NCBI GenBank assembly: GCA_010015655.1
Contig: ML976733.1
Span: 136,885 to 200,884 of the forward strand
Source: Bimuria novae-zelandiae CBS 107.79
Taxonomy: Eukaryota; Ascomycota; Dothideomycetes; Pleosporales; Didymosphaeriaceae
Direction of reading: 5' to 3'
DNA length: 64,000 bases
The notes under the pieces: generated by a model
What the model saw: the letters and a program-made list of their open reading frames with translations, nothing else
The model's database searches: none
Told to the model about the DNA's origin: nothing
Shown: positions 1 to 10,590 of the stretch, piece by piece
Layout: every line of letters starts with the position of its first letter
Numbering within the stretch: position 1 is the stretch's first letter
Translations under genes and position numbers: made by a program

Positions 1-510
1 TATTTTTAAATTTTTATATAAAACTCGTTATTAATTATATAGCTAATTAAATTATAGAGTAAGGTAATCTGTTCGCTTAATAAAGTTACGTAACTATAGT
101 TAACTAACCTATCTAGCGCTACGCTTAGTAAGTAGCTTATTTACTATATTTTATATAGCATCTAACGTAGGCGCAAATCCTCGCGAATCTAGAATAAGTA
201 TACGCTTAATAATTACCTCCTCTTTTAGCTTAGTAAGCTTTTTTAATTTAAGCTAATAATTATGTCGCGTAATAATTTTTACGCGTTAGTTATATAGTAT
301 ACTTTAAAAGATATTATATATTACTATAGCGCGTTATTTGCTTTAGATTTAGTTTTAATTAATAGCTAAGATAGCTAGGAGGATATCTACTTCGCTATAA
401 AGTATTTAAGTACGAGGTGGTTGAGCTATTATTATTACAAGGTAACGCGTTACGAAAAGTTTGATAGGGTGACAGCTCGCTTATACAAATAGCTCGCTTA
501 TAAACTACGT
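1..510 (-). mobile_element. RIP-degraded Fot1/pogo-type transposon, truncated by window edge
   Basis: This stretch is the reverse complement of the 5' part of the better preserved element at 26121-27989, and the match continues over the whole 510 bases. Its outer end (about 440-510) carries the same terminal inverted repeat with two degenerate copies of the subterminal motif CAAGCGAGCGGCC, here converted to A/T-rich versions. It stops at ACGT followed by TA at 511-512, the expected target dinucleotide of a Tc1/mariner-pogo element. The transposase would read on the minus strand from near 440 toward base 1. All frames are full of stops. The family call comes from the sister copy. Confidence 0.75.
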
Positions 511-512
511 TA

Positions 513-1483
513 AAAGAATAATAAACTATTTCTTAATAACGTCAAGGTCTTCTTCTCCGCTATCTACTATACTACTAAAATTAAAGAAGCTATTATTCTC
601 CTTACTTAGGCGCTTTTTAATTATACTAGCCTAAAGCCACTAGCGTAAGCCTTAGTAAGCTTAAGTAGGTATATTAGTTCCTGCGAGGACATTATCTATT
701 ACCTAAAAACTATCTATTATAATATCCTTATCTACTACTATAAAATTGCTAGAAAGCTATATAATATTAGTCTTAAAAGATAGCTTTAGTATTTAAAAGA
801 AATTTATAAAAGGATTTTTGTACTCTTAATAAAATACTTTAAAATTAGTAGTATAAACTAAAAAAAGGTTAAAAATCTTTTAACTATAATAGTAATACGC
901 TCTAAGAGCTAAATAGCCTTAAAAAAAAAGTAATAAAGTCTAAATTAATAGTACTTTTGCTCTTAAAGGAGGTATAGTAATTAATAATAATAACCTTACG
1001 AGTAGAGTAGAATGCGTAGTAAGAAAGGCTTTTTACTCTTAGCTACTTTTTAAAATCTTATTTATAAAATAGCCTATACTAATAACTATAATATTAGTAA
1101 ACTCTTTATAATTAACTTTATTAAGGGCAGGCTAAATCTAGGTAAGGGAAGAAGTTAGTAAAGTATACCTTAAAGTTATTTAAAATAAGTTAGACTAAAG
1201 TATACTTATTTAGTATAGCTAATAAGCTTATAGGTATAGTACTCCTTATAGGACACTATCTTACCCGCTAGCACCTACTAATAGACATATCTATAAGTAA
1301 TATAATTAATATACTAGTGCTTTATTGTCGCGCGTAATAAAATTAAGCTATAAAAGCTAAGCTTATTAAGTTAGTAAGTGCGTACAACTAGGCTAATAAA
1401 GAACAAAAAAAGGTTAGAAGAGTAAGGAGGCAAGTTATAAAGTAAAAAAAAGAAAAAAAAAGCGTAAAAAAAAGTCCAGAACT
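513..1483. other. AT-rich RIP-altered repeat DNA, no intact gene
   Basis: The sequence is dominated by TA, TTA and CTA strings, with almost no CA or TG left, as in the relics elsewhere in the window. A plus-strand frame around 540-900 reads as low-complexity Leu/Ile/Tyr/Lys protein-like text with many stops, so this was probably once coding repeat DNA. I could not assign it to a family. Short ORFs ending near 1371-1636 on the minus strand only run out of the neighbouring TIR and are not genes. Confidence 0.6.
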
Positions 1484-1485
1484 TA

Positions 1486-3567
1486 CCGTGTCCGTGCGCG
1501 TAATGCCCGGATTCGCGTAATGCCCGCGCAGCACCAAACACCCTAACTTCAGCACGCGATAACTCCACCAATATGGATCCGTATCAGGATGCGATTGATG
1601 AAATCGAATCGCGAGAGCCAGGAGAAGATTTTTCATATACAGAAGTGGCTACTAGGCGTGGACTTGAGCGATCTACGTTGGGCCGAAGGCATCGGGGAGT
1701 AACGCGCCCTCGACAGGTCAAGAACATCAACCAGCAGAAACTCACCCCACAGCAAGAGGAGGAGCTTGTTTAATATATCAAAAGACTCACAGAGAGACAT
1801 ATGCCTCCTACTAGAGAGATGATACAGAACTTCGCCTCTACGATAGCAAAGGAGCCAGTTAGCGAAAGCTGGGTTACGCGCTTCATTAACCGACACAGCA
1901 TTTATCTTATCTCACAATGGGCAGTCGGCATGGACAGTAATCGCCACAAAGCTGATTCAGTGGATAAATATCGCCTCTTTTTCAACCTTCTGCACAGCAA
2001 GATGGATCAATATTATATAGATCCTCGTCATATCTACAATATGGATGAGAAAGGCTGCCTGATCGGTATCGTTAGTAGATCAAAGAGGATATTCAGCAGA
2101 CGAATGTGGGAGAAGAAGGAAGTTAGGGCATCACTCCAAGATGGCAATCGCGCATGGATCACGCTCCTGGCATGTATCTGCGCTGATGGATCAGCTCTGC
2201 CGCCAAGCCTCATCTATGAGGCTGTCAACAAGGGCATCCAATCAAGCTGGGTAGAGGATATTAAGGCAGGATATCATGAAGTCTTTATCACCTCATCACC
2301 CTCTGGCTGGACGAACAATAATATCGGGCTTGCTTGGCTTAAGCAGGTGTTTGATCGCTGTACAAAAGAGAAGACTCGACGATTATATCAACTTTTAATT
2401 ATAGACGGCCACGGATCTCATGTCACCATAGACTTTATCAACTACTATAATTAGAATAAGATCCTGCTTGCTATTCTGCCTCCTTATTCAACTCATACGC
2501 TTCAGCCACTTAACGTTGCGATGTTTAAGCCTCTATCAACAGCCTACTTAGCAGAGCTATCAAGATACCTTTATAGAAGCCAGGGCCTAGCTTCTATCAC
2601 TAAAGACGGCTTCTTCCCCCTATTCTGGAATGCGTGGAAGGCCTCCTTTAAGGAATCAACTATCCTCAGCTCTTTTAGAGCCACAGGCATATCGCCACCT
2701 GATCCTAATCCTATCCTTGATAGGTTCACCCAGGATTAAGAATCAGGCGATAACTCCTCATCAGGGCTCAGCGATCATGATTGGAGAAAGATGGATAGGC
2801 TTATACGATCAGCAGTGAAGGATCAGGGTAGTCAAGATACAAAGAAGATTCGTCAATCGCTCCACCACCTATCTGTCCAAAATGAGCTACTTAAACATGA
2901 GATGGATGGGATTAAGCAGGCACTATCTACTAAGGAGAAGCGTAGAAAGAAGGGCAAGACTCTAGATCTCTAACAGCGCCAGGAGTATCATAGTGGGGCT
3001 ATCTTATAGTCACTAAGGAAGGTGAGGGAGGCACGTGTTTATTAATCTATTAAGGAGTAGGAGGATAAGCAGCAATAGCTTTAAAAAGCAAAAATAGCAG
3101 AGCTAAAGAAGGCAGCTAAGCTATACAAGGAGAAAATGCAGCAGGAAAAGCGTGATGCGCGAGAGGCAGCTAAGAAGGCGAAGGAGAAGGAGAGAGCCGA
3201 AAAGGCAGCTCAGCGCGCTGCCCAAAAGTCTGCCCGCGATGCAGAAAAAGCTCTACAACTATCCCAAAAGGGTAAGAGAAAGGCCTCTCAGCCATCTCTA
3301 CAGAGCAGAAAGCGTCAAAAACGTGTTGTTGGTGCTGTAGATGTTGGGGAGGCCTCAGAGGGCGCATCTGCTGCCCCAACCAAATCTACACGCAGCGGTC
3401 GCGACATCAAGCTTCCAGATAGATTTAAATAGTGCAAATGAATCGCAGCTATCAACTTACTACTCTACAAGAAAATCTCGTGATAATATTGATCGTGGGT
3501 GGCTCTACAGCCTTATTTCTAATAGAGCGTTTATGGTGTTGCGCGGGCATTACGCGCACGGACACGG
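1486..3567 (+). mobile_element. Complete but inactive pogo/Tigger-type DNA transposon (2082 bp)
   Basis: The element has imperfect terminal inverted repeats that begin CCGTGTCCGTGCGCGTAATG on the left and end with its inverse on the right (about 3543-3567). TA lies on both sides (1484-1485 and 3568-3569), the hallmark Tc1/mariner target duplication. A subterminal copy of CGCGTAATGCCCG follows the left TIR. Between the TIRs is a single transposase frame (1573-3432) broken only by in-frame stops. Base composition is much closer to host genes than in the surrounding relics, so this copy is younger or was hit less by RIP. A fragment of a right TIR of this family appears at about 25569-25586. Confidence 0.9.
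1573..3432 (+). pseudogene. pogo-family transposase (HTH / CENP-B-like, DDE_1), inactivated
   Basis: One frame of 620 codons runs the length of the element but is cut by TAA at 1771, TAG at 2452, TAA at 2737 and 2971 and several more near 3010-3110. The first two replace codons whose context reads as Gln (CAA or CAG), so C-to-T changes explain them. The N-terminus is a psq-type helix-turn-helix followed by a CENP-B-like DNA-binding segment (PPTREMIQNFA). The catalytic core shows the first Asp in YNMDEKG and the second in IIDGHGSH. The third, normally LQPLDV in this family, reads LQPLNV (AAC at 2512-2514), so the catalytic triad is lost. The C-terminal third is a basic Lys/Ala/Glu-rich coiled-coil-like tail. 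Confidence 0.88.
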
Positions 3568-3569
3568 TA

Positions 3570-3915
3570 CTTTATAAGTATTACAAGGACTAAACTTTTT
3601 AATAAGCTAGTTAAGGAGGATTACGCTAGCGTTAAAAGTAGTAGCTTTATTTTTAAAAGCGTAGTCTTTTTAAGTTAGTATCTAGGTAACTATAATAAGG
3701 GTAGAGCTTTTTTTTTATTAAAATTAATAGCACACCTTTAATACTTAAAAGTCTTTACCATATAAGTGTTACGCGAAAGGCTAATTATTTTATTAAAATA
3801 AAAAAAGTAATTAAATTATAAAATTAAAGAAAACTAGGCTAAAACTAAGACGTTATAGTATATAAAGTTAAGATACGAAAAAAGAGAGCATAAAAAAGTA
3901 CGATTTAAAAGCTAG
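3570..3915. other. AT-rich RIP-altered repeat fragment
   Basis: The sequence has the same TA-rich composition as 513-1483 and may be the other side of the repeat into which the 1486-3567 transposon inserted. No frame is open. The boundary with GC-normal host DNA is abrupt at about 3915-3925, where it appears to truncate the small gene at 3868-4148. Confidence 0.5.
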
Positions 3916-4148
3916 GCAAGAAGCGTTCGTTGCCTTATCTGCATTCGCACCCTTCCCGCCAGCGCCCGCTCCACTCGACGACCCGGACACGGCGCCCGAA
4001 ACAGCTTCCTTGGCCTGCTTTGCTTTGGTGCTCTACCCTCATCAGCGCGAACCTATTGACGGCAGTGCAGCCAGTGAGATCAAGGGCTTACCAGCGATGA
4101 TCCACCCGGAGGCGCGTGGGGTTGGAGGTTTGGGATGTTGCCGGGCAT
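3868..4148 (-). CDS. Small hypothetical protein, 3' end replaced by repeat DNA (candidate)
   Basis: I do not recognise this gene. Reading from an ATG at 4148 on the minus strand, exon 1 is 57 nt (start MPGNIPNLQPHAPPGG). A 59-nt intron (4033-4091) has donor GTAAGC and acceptor GTAG. Exon 2 continues as a Ser/Gly/Ala/Lys-rich segment (KQAKEAVSGAVSGSSSGAG) to about 3925. The frame then runs into AT-rich repeat DNA and ends at 3868-3870, so the natural C-terminus is probably lost. Frame agreement across the intron and the biased composition favour a real gene fragment. A pogo element sits 141 bp upstream of the ATG. It could also be chance. Confidence 0.35.
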
Positions 4149-4289
4149 TTTGGCGCATTCTTTTCAAAGGATGGATAGTTTTGGGTAAGGGTTTTGTGGA
4201 GGTGAGAGATTGGAGTTGTATTTTGAGCTGAACTGAGCTTGGGGGAGTTAAGGGTGTGAGATTCAAGGTTCCTTATAACGCCAGAGGTA

Positions 4290-6423
4290 GTGTTTCGCAC
4301 CACCCAATGCACGCTACGGGCCAATGCACGCGCTAGTACTTTACCCCTCAATCAACACCATATTTTCGCTGCCTCATAACTCAACCGATATGGATCCGAT
4401 TGACGAAGTAATTAAAGAAATTAAATCCCTAGAGCCATGCGAAACTTTCTCTTACGCGATAATTGCGAAAAAGTATGGTGTTGTTTGTACAACGCTGATG
4501 CGCCGGCACAAAGGGATTACAGCCTCAAGAACAACACGTATCTCTAACACCCAAAAGCTTAACCTACAACAAGAGGCAGAGCTTGTAAAGTACATAGAAG
4601 GCCTTACAGCTCGTTGGCTACAACCTACAAGGGAGATGGTACGAAATTTCGCCTCTGCGATAGCAAAACAAGACGTGGGCCAGAACTAGGTTACCTGATT
4701 TATCGCCCGGCACAAGAACAATATTGAATTACACTGGACTGCTAGAATGGACCGTGACCGACACAGAGCAGATTTAGGGGATAAATATCAGCAATTCTTT
4801 CAACTTCTGCATAACAAGATAGAGGAATACAAGATATAGCCTTAGCACTTGTACAATATAGATGAGAAAGGCTTCCTTACTGGGATTATTGGAAGAAGCA
4901 AAAGGATCTTTAGTAAAGCAATGTAGGATAGAAAGGAAGTAAGAGAAGCTCTTTAAGATAGGAATTAAGAGTGGATAACCTTGTTAGCATGTATATGTGG
5001 TGATGGATCCTCTCTCCCGCCCGGGCTTCTTTTTGCCTCAGCCAACTCATCCATCCAATCCTCTTGGGTGGAAGGCGTACGAGCAGGAAAACATAAGGCC
5101 TTTATTAGCTTATCTCTAAATAGATAGAGCAACAATGATATAGGCCTTGCATGGCTAGAACAGGTGTTTGATCGATACACTAAAGAGAAGGCTCAAAAGG
5201 ATAGACGCGCATAGAGGTTACTTATCCTAAATAGCTATAGATCTTACATCATAATAGATTTTATTAACTACTATAACCAAAATCAAATTCTGCTTATAGT
5301 ATTTCCTCCTTATTCAACTTACAGGCTTTAACCACTAGATGTGGTAATATTTAAGTCTCTCTTAACAGACTACTCTAACGCGCTTATAAAACACCTCTAC
5401 AACGCCTAAGGACTAGTCTTAATAGTTAAAGGAGACTTCTTTCCTTTATTTTAGCAGGCCTGGACCTCTTCCTTTAGAGAAGAGCTTATTCTTAAAGCTT
5501 TTAAGGCCACTAGTATATAGCTAACTAACGGAGAGGTTATCCTTAAGAAATTTATTAAATTAACTCCAGAACCTCAAGATTCACGAGAGAGCTCTACCTT
5601 AGTACTTAGTAGGAAGGACTAGCACAAAATCGAAACTATTATACGGTCTTAAGTTAAAGATTAGAGTAGTAAAGACGTTTAGAAGCTTTAACGTTTACTC
5701 TACTATATTACAGTTTAAAATAACCTCCTCTACACTAAAGTAGAAGGCCTGCGGCAGGCTGTTTTATTAATAAGGAAATATAAGAAGAAGAGCAAGACTC
5801 TTAACCTTTAATAAAGAAAGGAATACTATAGTAGTGCAGTATTCTAGTCACCTTTAAAGATAAGGGAGGCCCGGTTCCGTGAGAGGATTAAGAAACAAGA
5901 AGAAAAAGAGCAATAACTTAAGAGAGCTTGTACGAAGGTAGAGAAGGCTTAATAAAAGGTTCTTAAGCTTTAAGAGAAAGAAGAAAGAGAAAGGTTAAGA
6001 GTTAAGAAAAAGGAGGAGAGGGAGAAGATTAAGACTAAAAAATAGGCTACCTAGGAACGTTAAAGAATTAAGAAAGATAACTTTAAGAAGGCTATATAAC
6101 CTTCCTAAAAGGGAAAGAGGAAGGCCCTAAAGCCTCTTTTAAAATAATAGAAGAAAAAGGCCTAGGTTTAGGTTATTACAGAGGTTAAGGATGCGGAGAC
6201 CTAGAATCCTTTACACGTAATCACGACCCGGGGTGGCCGCAATATTAAGCTTCTATTAAAATTTAAATAGTATATCTTTTTCGCAGCAGTTTGTTTAGTT
6301 ATATAATAAATTATTAGAATAATTTAGCTATCGTGCATGGTTCAGAAACTCATTGTTGTTGTGAGAGTGATTTGGTGTTCCGCGTGCATTGGCCCGTAGC
6401 GTGCATTGGGTGGTGCGAAACAC
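4290..6423 (+). mobile_element. Second complete, RIP-degraded pogo-type DNA transposon (2134 bp)
   Basis: The TIRs begin GTGTTTCGCACCACCCAATG and are followed by the internal block CACGCTACGGGCCAATGCACGCG. The inverse lies at about 6381-6423, and TA flanks both ends (4288-4289, 6424-6425). The TIR sequence is unrelated to that of the 1486-3567 element, yet the transposases clearly align, so these are two subfamilies of one pogo lineage. The internal part is far more AT-rich than in the first copy. The insertion lies in the promoter region of the small gene at 3868-4148. Confidence 0.88.
4390..6270 (+). pseudogene. pogo-family transposase, heavily RIP-damaged
   Basis: The frame starting MDPIDEVIKEI at 4390 stays in register to a terminal stop at 6268-6270 (627 codons with the stop), nearly the length of the transposase at 1573-3432 and with the same end (GRNIKL then FK and stop). 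It contains dozens of in-frame TAG/TAA codons but no length change, as expected for pure transition damage. The first catalytic Asp is preserved in YNIDEKG. The segment matching IDGHGSH reads LNSYRSY, so the second Asp is gone. The third survives in PLDV behind a stop. Only the first 100 codons are free of stops. Confidence 0.85.
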
Positions 6424-6707
6424 TAAGGGATCATGATGGCATCACAAAGGATGGTTGTGGGTTGGTGTATACATGCGGGGTAGCATCATCAACAGTTTGC
6501 TTTTGCTAGCTCTTTGGTGATCTTGTGTGATAGATCTTGATCGATAGAGGTATTTCGATGCATATGAAGCTTGGTGTGTTTCTTTGAGACTGGGGCGACT
6601 ACAGCCGATACCTAAGCAACAGTGATCCAGCGCATGTACGGCGTTTATGAATATCTCTATTCTCTACTCTGTAGTAACGCGCCCGCCTGATCACACCCAG
6701 TTCTCGC
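6424..6707. other. Intergenic / 3' flank of the RBR ligase gene
   Basis: GC-normal host DNA lies between the right end of the pogo element and the stop codon of the minus-strand gene at 6708. No ORF, RNA gene or repeat is recognisable. It should contain the 3' UTR and poly(A) site of that gene. Confidence 0.5.
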
Positions 6708-8189
6708 TCAACTGTCCTGCTCATTCAGCTCCATCTGTATCCGCATGGCTTCCTGTTCCCAGAATTCAGCCATCTGTTCAGCTCCACGCGCACCACCAAA
6801 TTGTGCTGCGCCGTTCGCCATATCGCCTTCAGCCATGTCCATCAACCTGTTGAAGCAGCTCTTGTTCCTCGGGTTGTTGAAATGGCCGTAAGGGTTCTCC
6901 GGAGTAAGCCACGCGCCACAAAGGTAGCAAAAGTGTGACTTGCACTGGAAACACGTCATGTGGTTGCAGCCATACGATTTCTGACAGGGAACAGCGCATG
7001 TAGGACATGGCGAAGTGTTCTTCATGATGAAGTTGAGAGACGCTTGGTCTTCCTCGGTGAGTTGCGTGCTGTCGCGGGGTTCGCAACGCACGAAATCACC
7101 ATGCCAGCTGGCGAGGCACACCTTGCAGAAGGCGAGGGTACAGTCTTCGCACACCGCTAAACGGTCCATTCCTACGGTGCCGACCCGCCGCCGTTCAAGG
7201 CCGCTTTCTGCTTGTTCCTCTCTCGAGGATGCTTCCGCTGGCTCATCTGCTTCTGAATCGGAGTCGTCCATCTCGCGCACGTCCTTGATCTTGGGGTACT
7301 TGGTTGTCCGCATGGCACCTTGACACCACGAACGCGGACAGTGAATGATCGTCAGGTCAGCCTCGATCTTTTTCTTCCGTTTTATCTTGGCGTAACGTTC
7401 CACGACTTCCAACGATAATGGGATCTGCAATAACTCTTTCGGTGAGACTAAACGCTCTTTCTTGCTCCCATTCGCATGCTTTCCACAGTCTGTCGACATG
7501 CACTTCACATTGTTGACGTCTCCCTCTTTTATGCAGTTGTTGTAATAGTCTTGAAGGCAGTTCACGCAGAAGACATGATTGCACCTCTCCATGCGGTAAC
7601 ATACGGACCCTTTCTTCGGTTCTAGACAGACCTCGCAGTCGAAAGTCTCTTGATCGAAAAGCTCCTTCTTCGTGCACTTACTGTAATACAGAAGTTCAGC
7701 TTTTACGCTGTCTGGAAGTAGAAGTTCTGATAAACCAAAAGTTGTCTCCGCTGCCTCTTGTAGGTAGCTAATGTATGCGAAGAGCATTTGTCCGCCACTG
7801 TATTCTCCCCACAATAAGTATGCCTCCCTCTCCAGTTTCTCTATTGCATCGAGCGGAACCCATGATGGTGAAGTGGTGAGATTGACTTTCGGTGGCGCTT
7901 CGGCAGGGTACTGGGCGGGAAGTTCGACTTTAAGGCAGAGTGGTGGCAGATACGCCAGCCTATGAACAACAGCGTTTTCAGTGTTGTTCGCCTCTGTGTT
8001 GCCTACCGCGGGGTGGTCCGGCCTTCCCAGATCGGGCTCGAACGTGACGGGTAGTGGCTTCGCAGGTGCTACCAGAAGGTCGAGCTGCGCAGAGAACGGA
8101 TTCGCGGGATCAAGCGTCAACTCCGGGTATATCGACTGTAGAGTCTCGAGCTCCTCGATGCGCTCATCATCGACTTCGGTAGTCGCCAT
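6708..8189 (-). CDS. RWD-RING-IBR-RING (RBR) E3 ubiquitin ligase, RNF14/Itt1-like
   Basis: Single-exon gene of 493 aa. An RWD domain occupies about residues 8-150 (start motif EELETLQSIYPEL). It is followed by RING1 (CEVC...CNHVFCVNC, about 185-240), an IBR with Cys pairs (HCPRSWC...CEDCTLAFCKVC, about 275-365) and RING2 (CPTCAVPCQKSYGCNHMTC, about 395-430). RBR ligases first load ubiquitin from the E2 onto a RING2 Cys; here that residue should be the one in YGCNHMTC. The order RWD-RBR is diagnostic of human RNF14 and yeast Itt1, linked to translation termination and clearance of stalled ribosomes. An acidic, Ser-rich insert interrupts the IBR. The ATG at 8189 gives a full-length RWD domain. 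Confidence 0.93.
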   Translation of the reverse strand: MATTEVDDERIEELETLQSIYPELTLDPANPFSAQLDLLVAPAKPLPVTFEPDLGRPDHPAVGNTEANNTENAVVHRLAYLPPLCLKVELPAQYPAEAPPKVNLTTSPSWVPLDAIEKLEREAYLLWGEYSGGQMLFAYISYLQEAAETTFGLSELLLPDSVKAELLYYSKCTKKELFDQETFDCEVCLEPKKGSVCYRMERCNHVFCVNCLQDYYNNCIKEGDVNNVKCMSTDCGKHANGSKKERLVSPKELLQIPLSLEVVERYAKIKRKKKIEADLTIIHCPRSWCQGAMRTTKYPKIKDVREMDDSDSEADEPAEASSREEQAESGLERRRVGTVGMDRLAVCEDCTLAFCKVCLASWHGDFVRCEPRDSTQLTEEDQASLNFIMKNTSPCPTCAVPCQKSYGCNHMTCFQCKSHFCYLCGAWLTPENPYGHFNNPRNKSCFNRLMDMAEGDMANGAAQFGGARGAEQMAEFWEQEAMRIQMELNEQDS

Positions 8190-8616
8190 TAGCCAGAGCT
8201 GCAGGACAAGCGTTCCAGGCTTTCAGCGTCTGTATGCCTATCCTGAGCAATACACGGTCTCAAACTTTCGCAGTGGTGATGCGCGCAAGCGTTTAGAGGC
8301 AAATGATAGAGGCGACGGGCGTGCGGAGCAAATGCCGAGTTCGGTTGAGGTAGATCAGGGCTCGAGTGAGGAAAAGTCGTGGTTTGTGTGAAGATGCTCA
8401 GCAGTCCTACGAGGTGATAGAGCAAGCATCCTGAGTCACCATAAAATATCACTTTATGAATTGAAGGGCGGCGGGTGGTGAAGGCTAGACTCTATTGTCT
8501 TAGATCCCAGCGCCACCGTATCGTCGTGCCAAGCCTGTCAAACCTCCGAGACCCCTGCCGCGAAATACACCGCCGTCATCATCCGCGCTCCGTCGTATCC
8601 TCCATTCACCGGCAAG

Positions 8617-9415
8617 ATGGAGGACGCGCCGCTTGCGTCGCTGTCCTTGACGCATGTGCATTATGTAGGCATTGTTCAAAATCAGTTTATGGTTTATACT
8701 GATAATGTGGTCAGAACCCGGCAGACCGCATCTCATACCTCTGCGCGTGGCTCGCTCTCGTCCCACAAGGCCTGTGTGTCGTGTACGCAACTCTGATATG
8801 GAGCAACCGCGAGATCGAGATCATGTTGATGTTCGCCGGACAGATGGCGTGTGAAGCCCTCAACTGGTGCTTGAAGCGGTGGATCAAGGAAGAACGACCG
8901 CGGGGTACATTTATATGCACAACCATAACATTTGCTCGCGTTAACATTATACAGAAATGCACGGAAAAGGATACGGCATGCCCTCCTCGCACGCCCAATT
9001 TGTGTCCTTCTTCTCCATCACGCTGGCCCTCTTCCTCCTCTTCCGCCATGTTCCCCACCCGACCGACACGCACACGCCCTTCACCTTTTTCCAACGCTTC
9101 GTGCTGTCCGTTCTTGCCCTCATTTCTGCGGCGGCTGTTGCTGTGAGTCGGATATACTTGAGCTATCATACGCCAAAGCAGGTTCTGGTTGGATGTGTGG
9201 CGGGTACTGTATGTGCCGTTGCATGGTTCGGGATCACGACGTATCTGCGAAGAGCTGGATGGGTGGAATGGGTATTGGAGACAGAGTTGGCACGCCTCTT
9301 CAGGGTGAGGGATTTGGTGGTGCAGGAAGACTTGGTCGACTCTGGATGGGCACGATGGGTGGAAAGACGAAAGAGGCAGCGAACACTCCAGGTTCAGGCC
9401 AAGAAGGACAGATGA
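8617..9415 (+). CDS. CAX4: Dolichyl-diphosphate phosphatase (Cax4/DOLPP1-like, PAP2 family)
   Basis: Three exons, 8617-8664, 8715-8904 and 8955-9415, separated by two 50-nt introns (GTAGGC...CAG and GTACAT...CAG), give 232 aa. The product is a PAP2 integral membrane enzyme of the ER lumen that removes a phosphate from dolichyl pyrophosphate so the lipid carrier of N-glycosylation can be reused. The phosphatase motifs are all present: KRWIKEERP (K-x6-RP), GMPSSHAQF (PSxH) and SRIYLSYHTPKQV (SR-x5-H). Several hydrophobic segments lie between and around them. The start MEDAPLASLSLTHVHY is the usual N-terminus of fungal members. The C-terminal tail is basic. Confidence 0.93.
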
Positions 9416-9606
9416 ACCGAGACTTTCGACCATGCATAGCGGAAGTCTAATCACTAGCCGAAGTAGAAGATTATGCGAAGCCATACAACATTGCAGGTCG
9501 CATTGCATTCGCAGATCGAGCAATACATTCAAGTGCGAGTGACATCATCAACCCGAAGATCGTATTGCAATCCTCTGCGCGCAACGCTCTCGTTCCAAGG
9601 TGCTTT

Positions 9607-10590
9607 CTACACCACGACCCACTCTTGCGTGCGACGTGGACGATCTGGGAAAGCAAACCCTACGGCATACGCTGCGAACGATGTACAAGGGGGGATAGCC
9701 GTTACGAGTCCTCCCTGAATCGATGCTTTCTGGACCAAAGCCACGATGCACAGGCAAAGACCAGCAGATGCAAGCGACATGAGCATATATCTAAGCACAA
9801 TGAGCCTTTAAGCATTGAGTTGAGCTACTTCCACCTACATTTTATTGTACGTAACCCTTCGACACTGGAGGGTCAGGTACATCAACGCGAAGATCGACCA
9901 GGCGCCAAGGACACTTCAAGATGTGTTAGCTAGGCAAAGATACGGATATGGTGACCTACGCCCAGGCGAGTCTTGGCTGCACTGCTGCGTCGTTGCGCAT
10001 GATGAAATACAGCACGCTTGTTATACCCATCAATGGGCCAACCAAGCTCTTTGCCGCGCCCATGAGATACCCTCCGAACAGGAACAGCATCCCAGTGCAT
10101 GATCCCATTGCGACCGTTGGTATACTATAGGAGCCAACGGCATTTGGAAACATCAACTGACTGTCCATCGCCGCCGCTGGCACAATAAGTGCAGCGATTG
10201 CCAAAGTGGAAATGCACTGAGGCACCTTCAGCGCTTGCAGGCGTCGAATCGTTCGGATAATGGGCTGCAGAACATCGTCCCCATGGTCGCACTTTGTGTA
10301 TGCCAGATTATCCCCTTTGGAACGTGGACCTTCACCTACCGGATCAACATGTCTCACGTGAGCTTCGTGCATCTTTCCTCGAGCCTTGACCATTGCTCTG
10401 TTCCTTATTTCGAGTTCTCTCATTGCCTTGTCGATGCGCATGTCCAGCAAGGAAATATGCATGAGCAATTCGTAGGTTGACTCATGGATGAAACTTTCCA
10501 ATTTCGCGAACTGCTTCTCATACAGGACTAGGTTCTATCAGTCATTCCGTCCCGGGGTTTCTCTATATGTGAGTACTCACTTGATGACAT
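9607..10590 (-). CDS. Polytopic membrane protein of unknown function, paralogue 1
   Basis: Modelled as three exons on the minus strand: 10581-10590 (first 10 nt), 9960-10527 and 9607-9790, giving 253 aa. Introns are GTGAGT...CTAG and GTAGGT...TTAG. The N-terminal ~100 residues are charged and predicted cytosolic. About five hydrophobic segments follow, including GPLMGITSVLYFIM before the intron and the motif GLVTAIPPCTSFAAYAVGFAF near the C-terminus. The second intron falls at exactly the same codon (after PRLAW) as in the gene at 12627-13313, and both share MRNDAAV-PRLAW and the IPPCTSFAAY motif, so they are duplicates. I do not recognise the family. The 10-nt first exon is the weakest part of the model. 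Confidence 0.72.
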
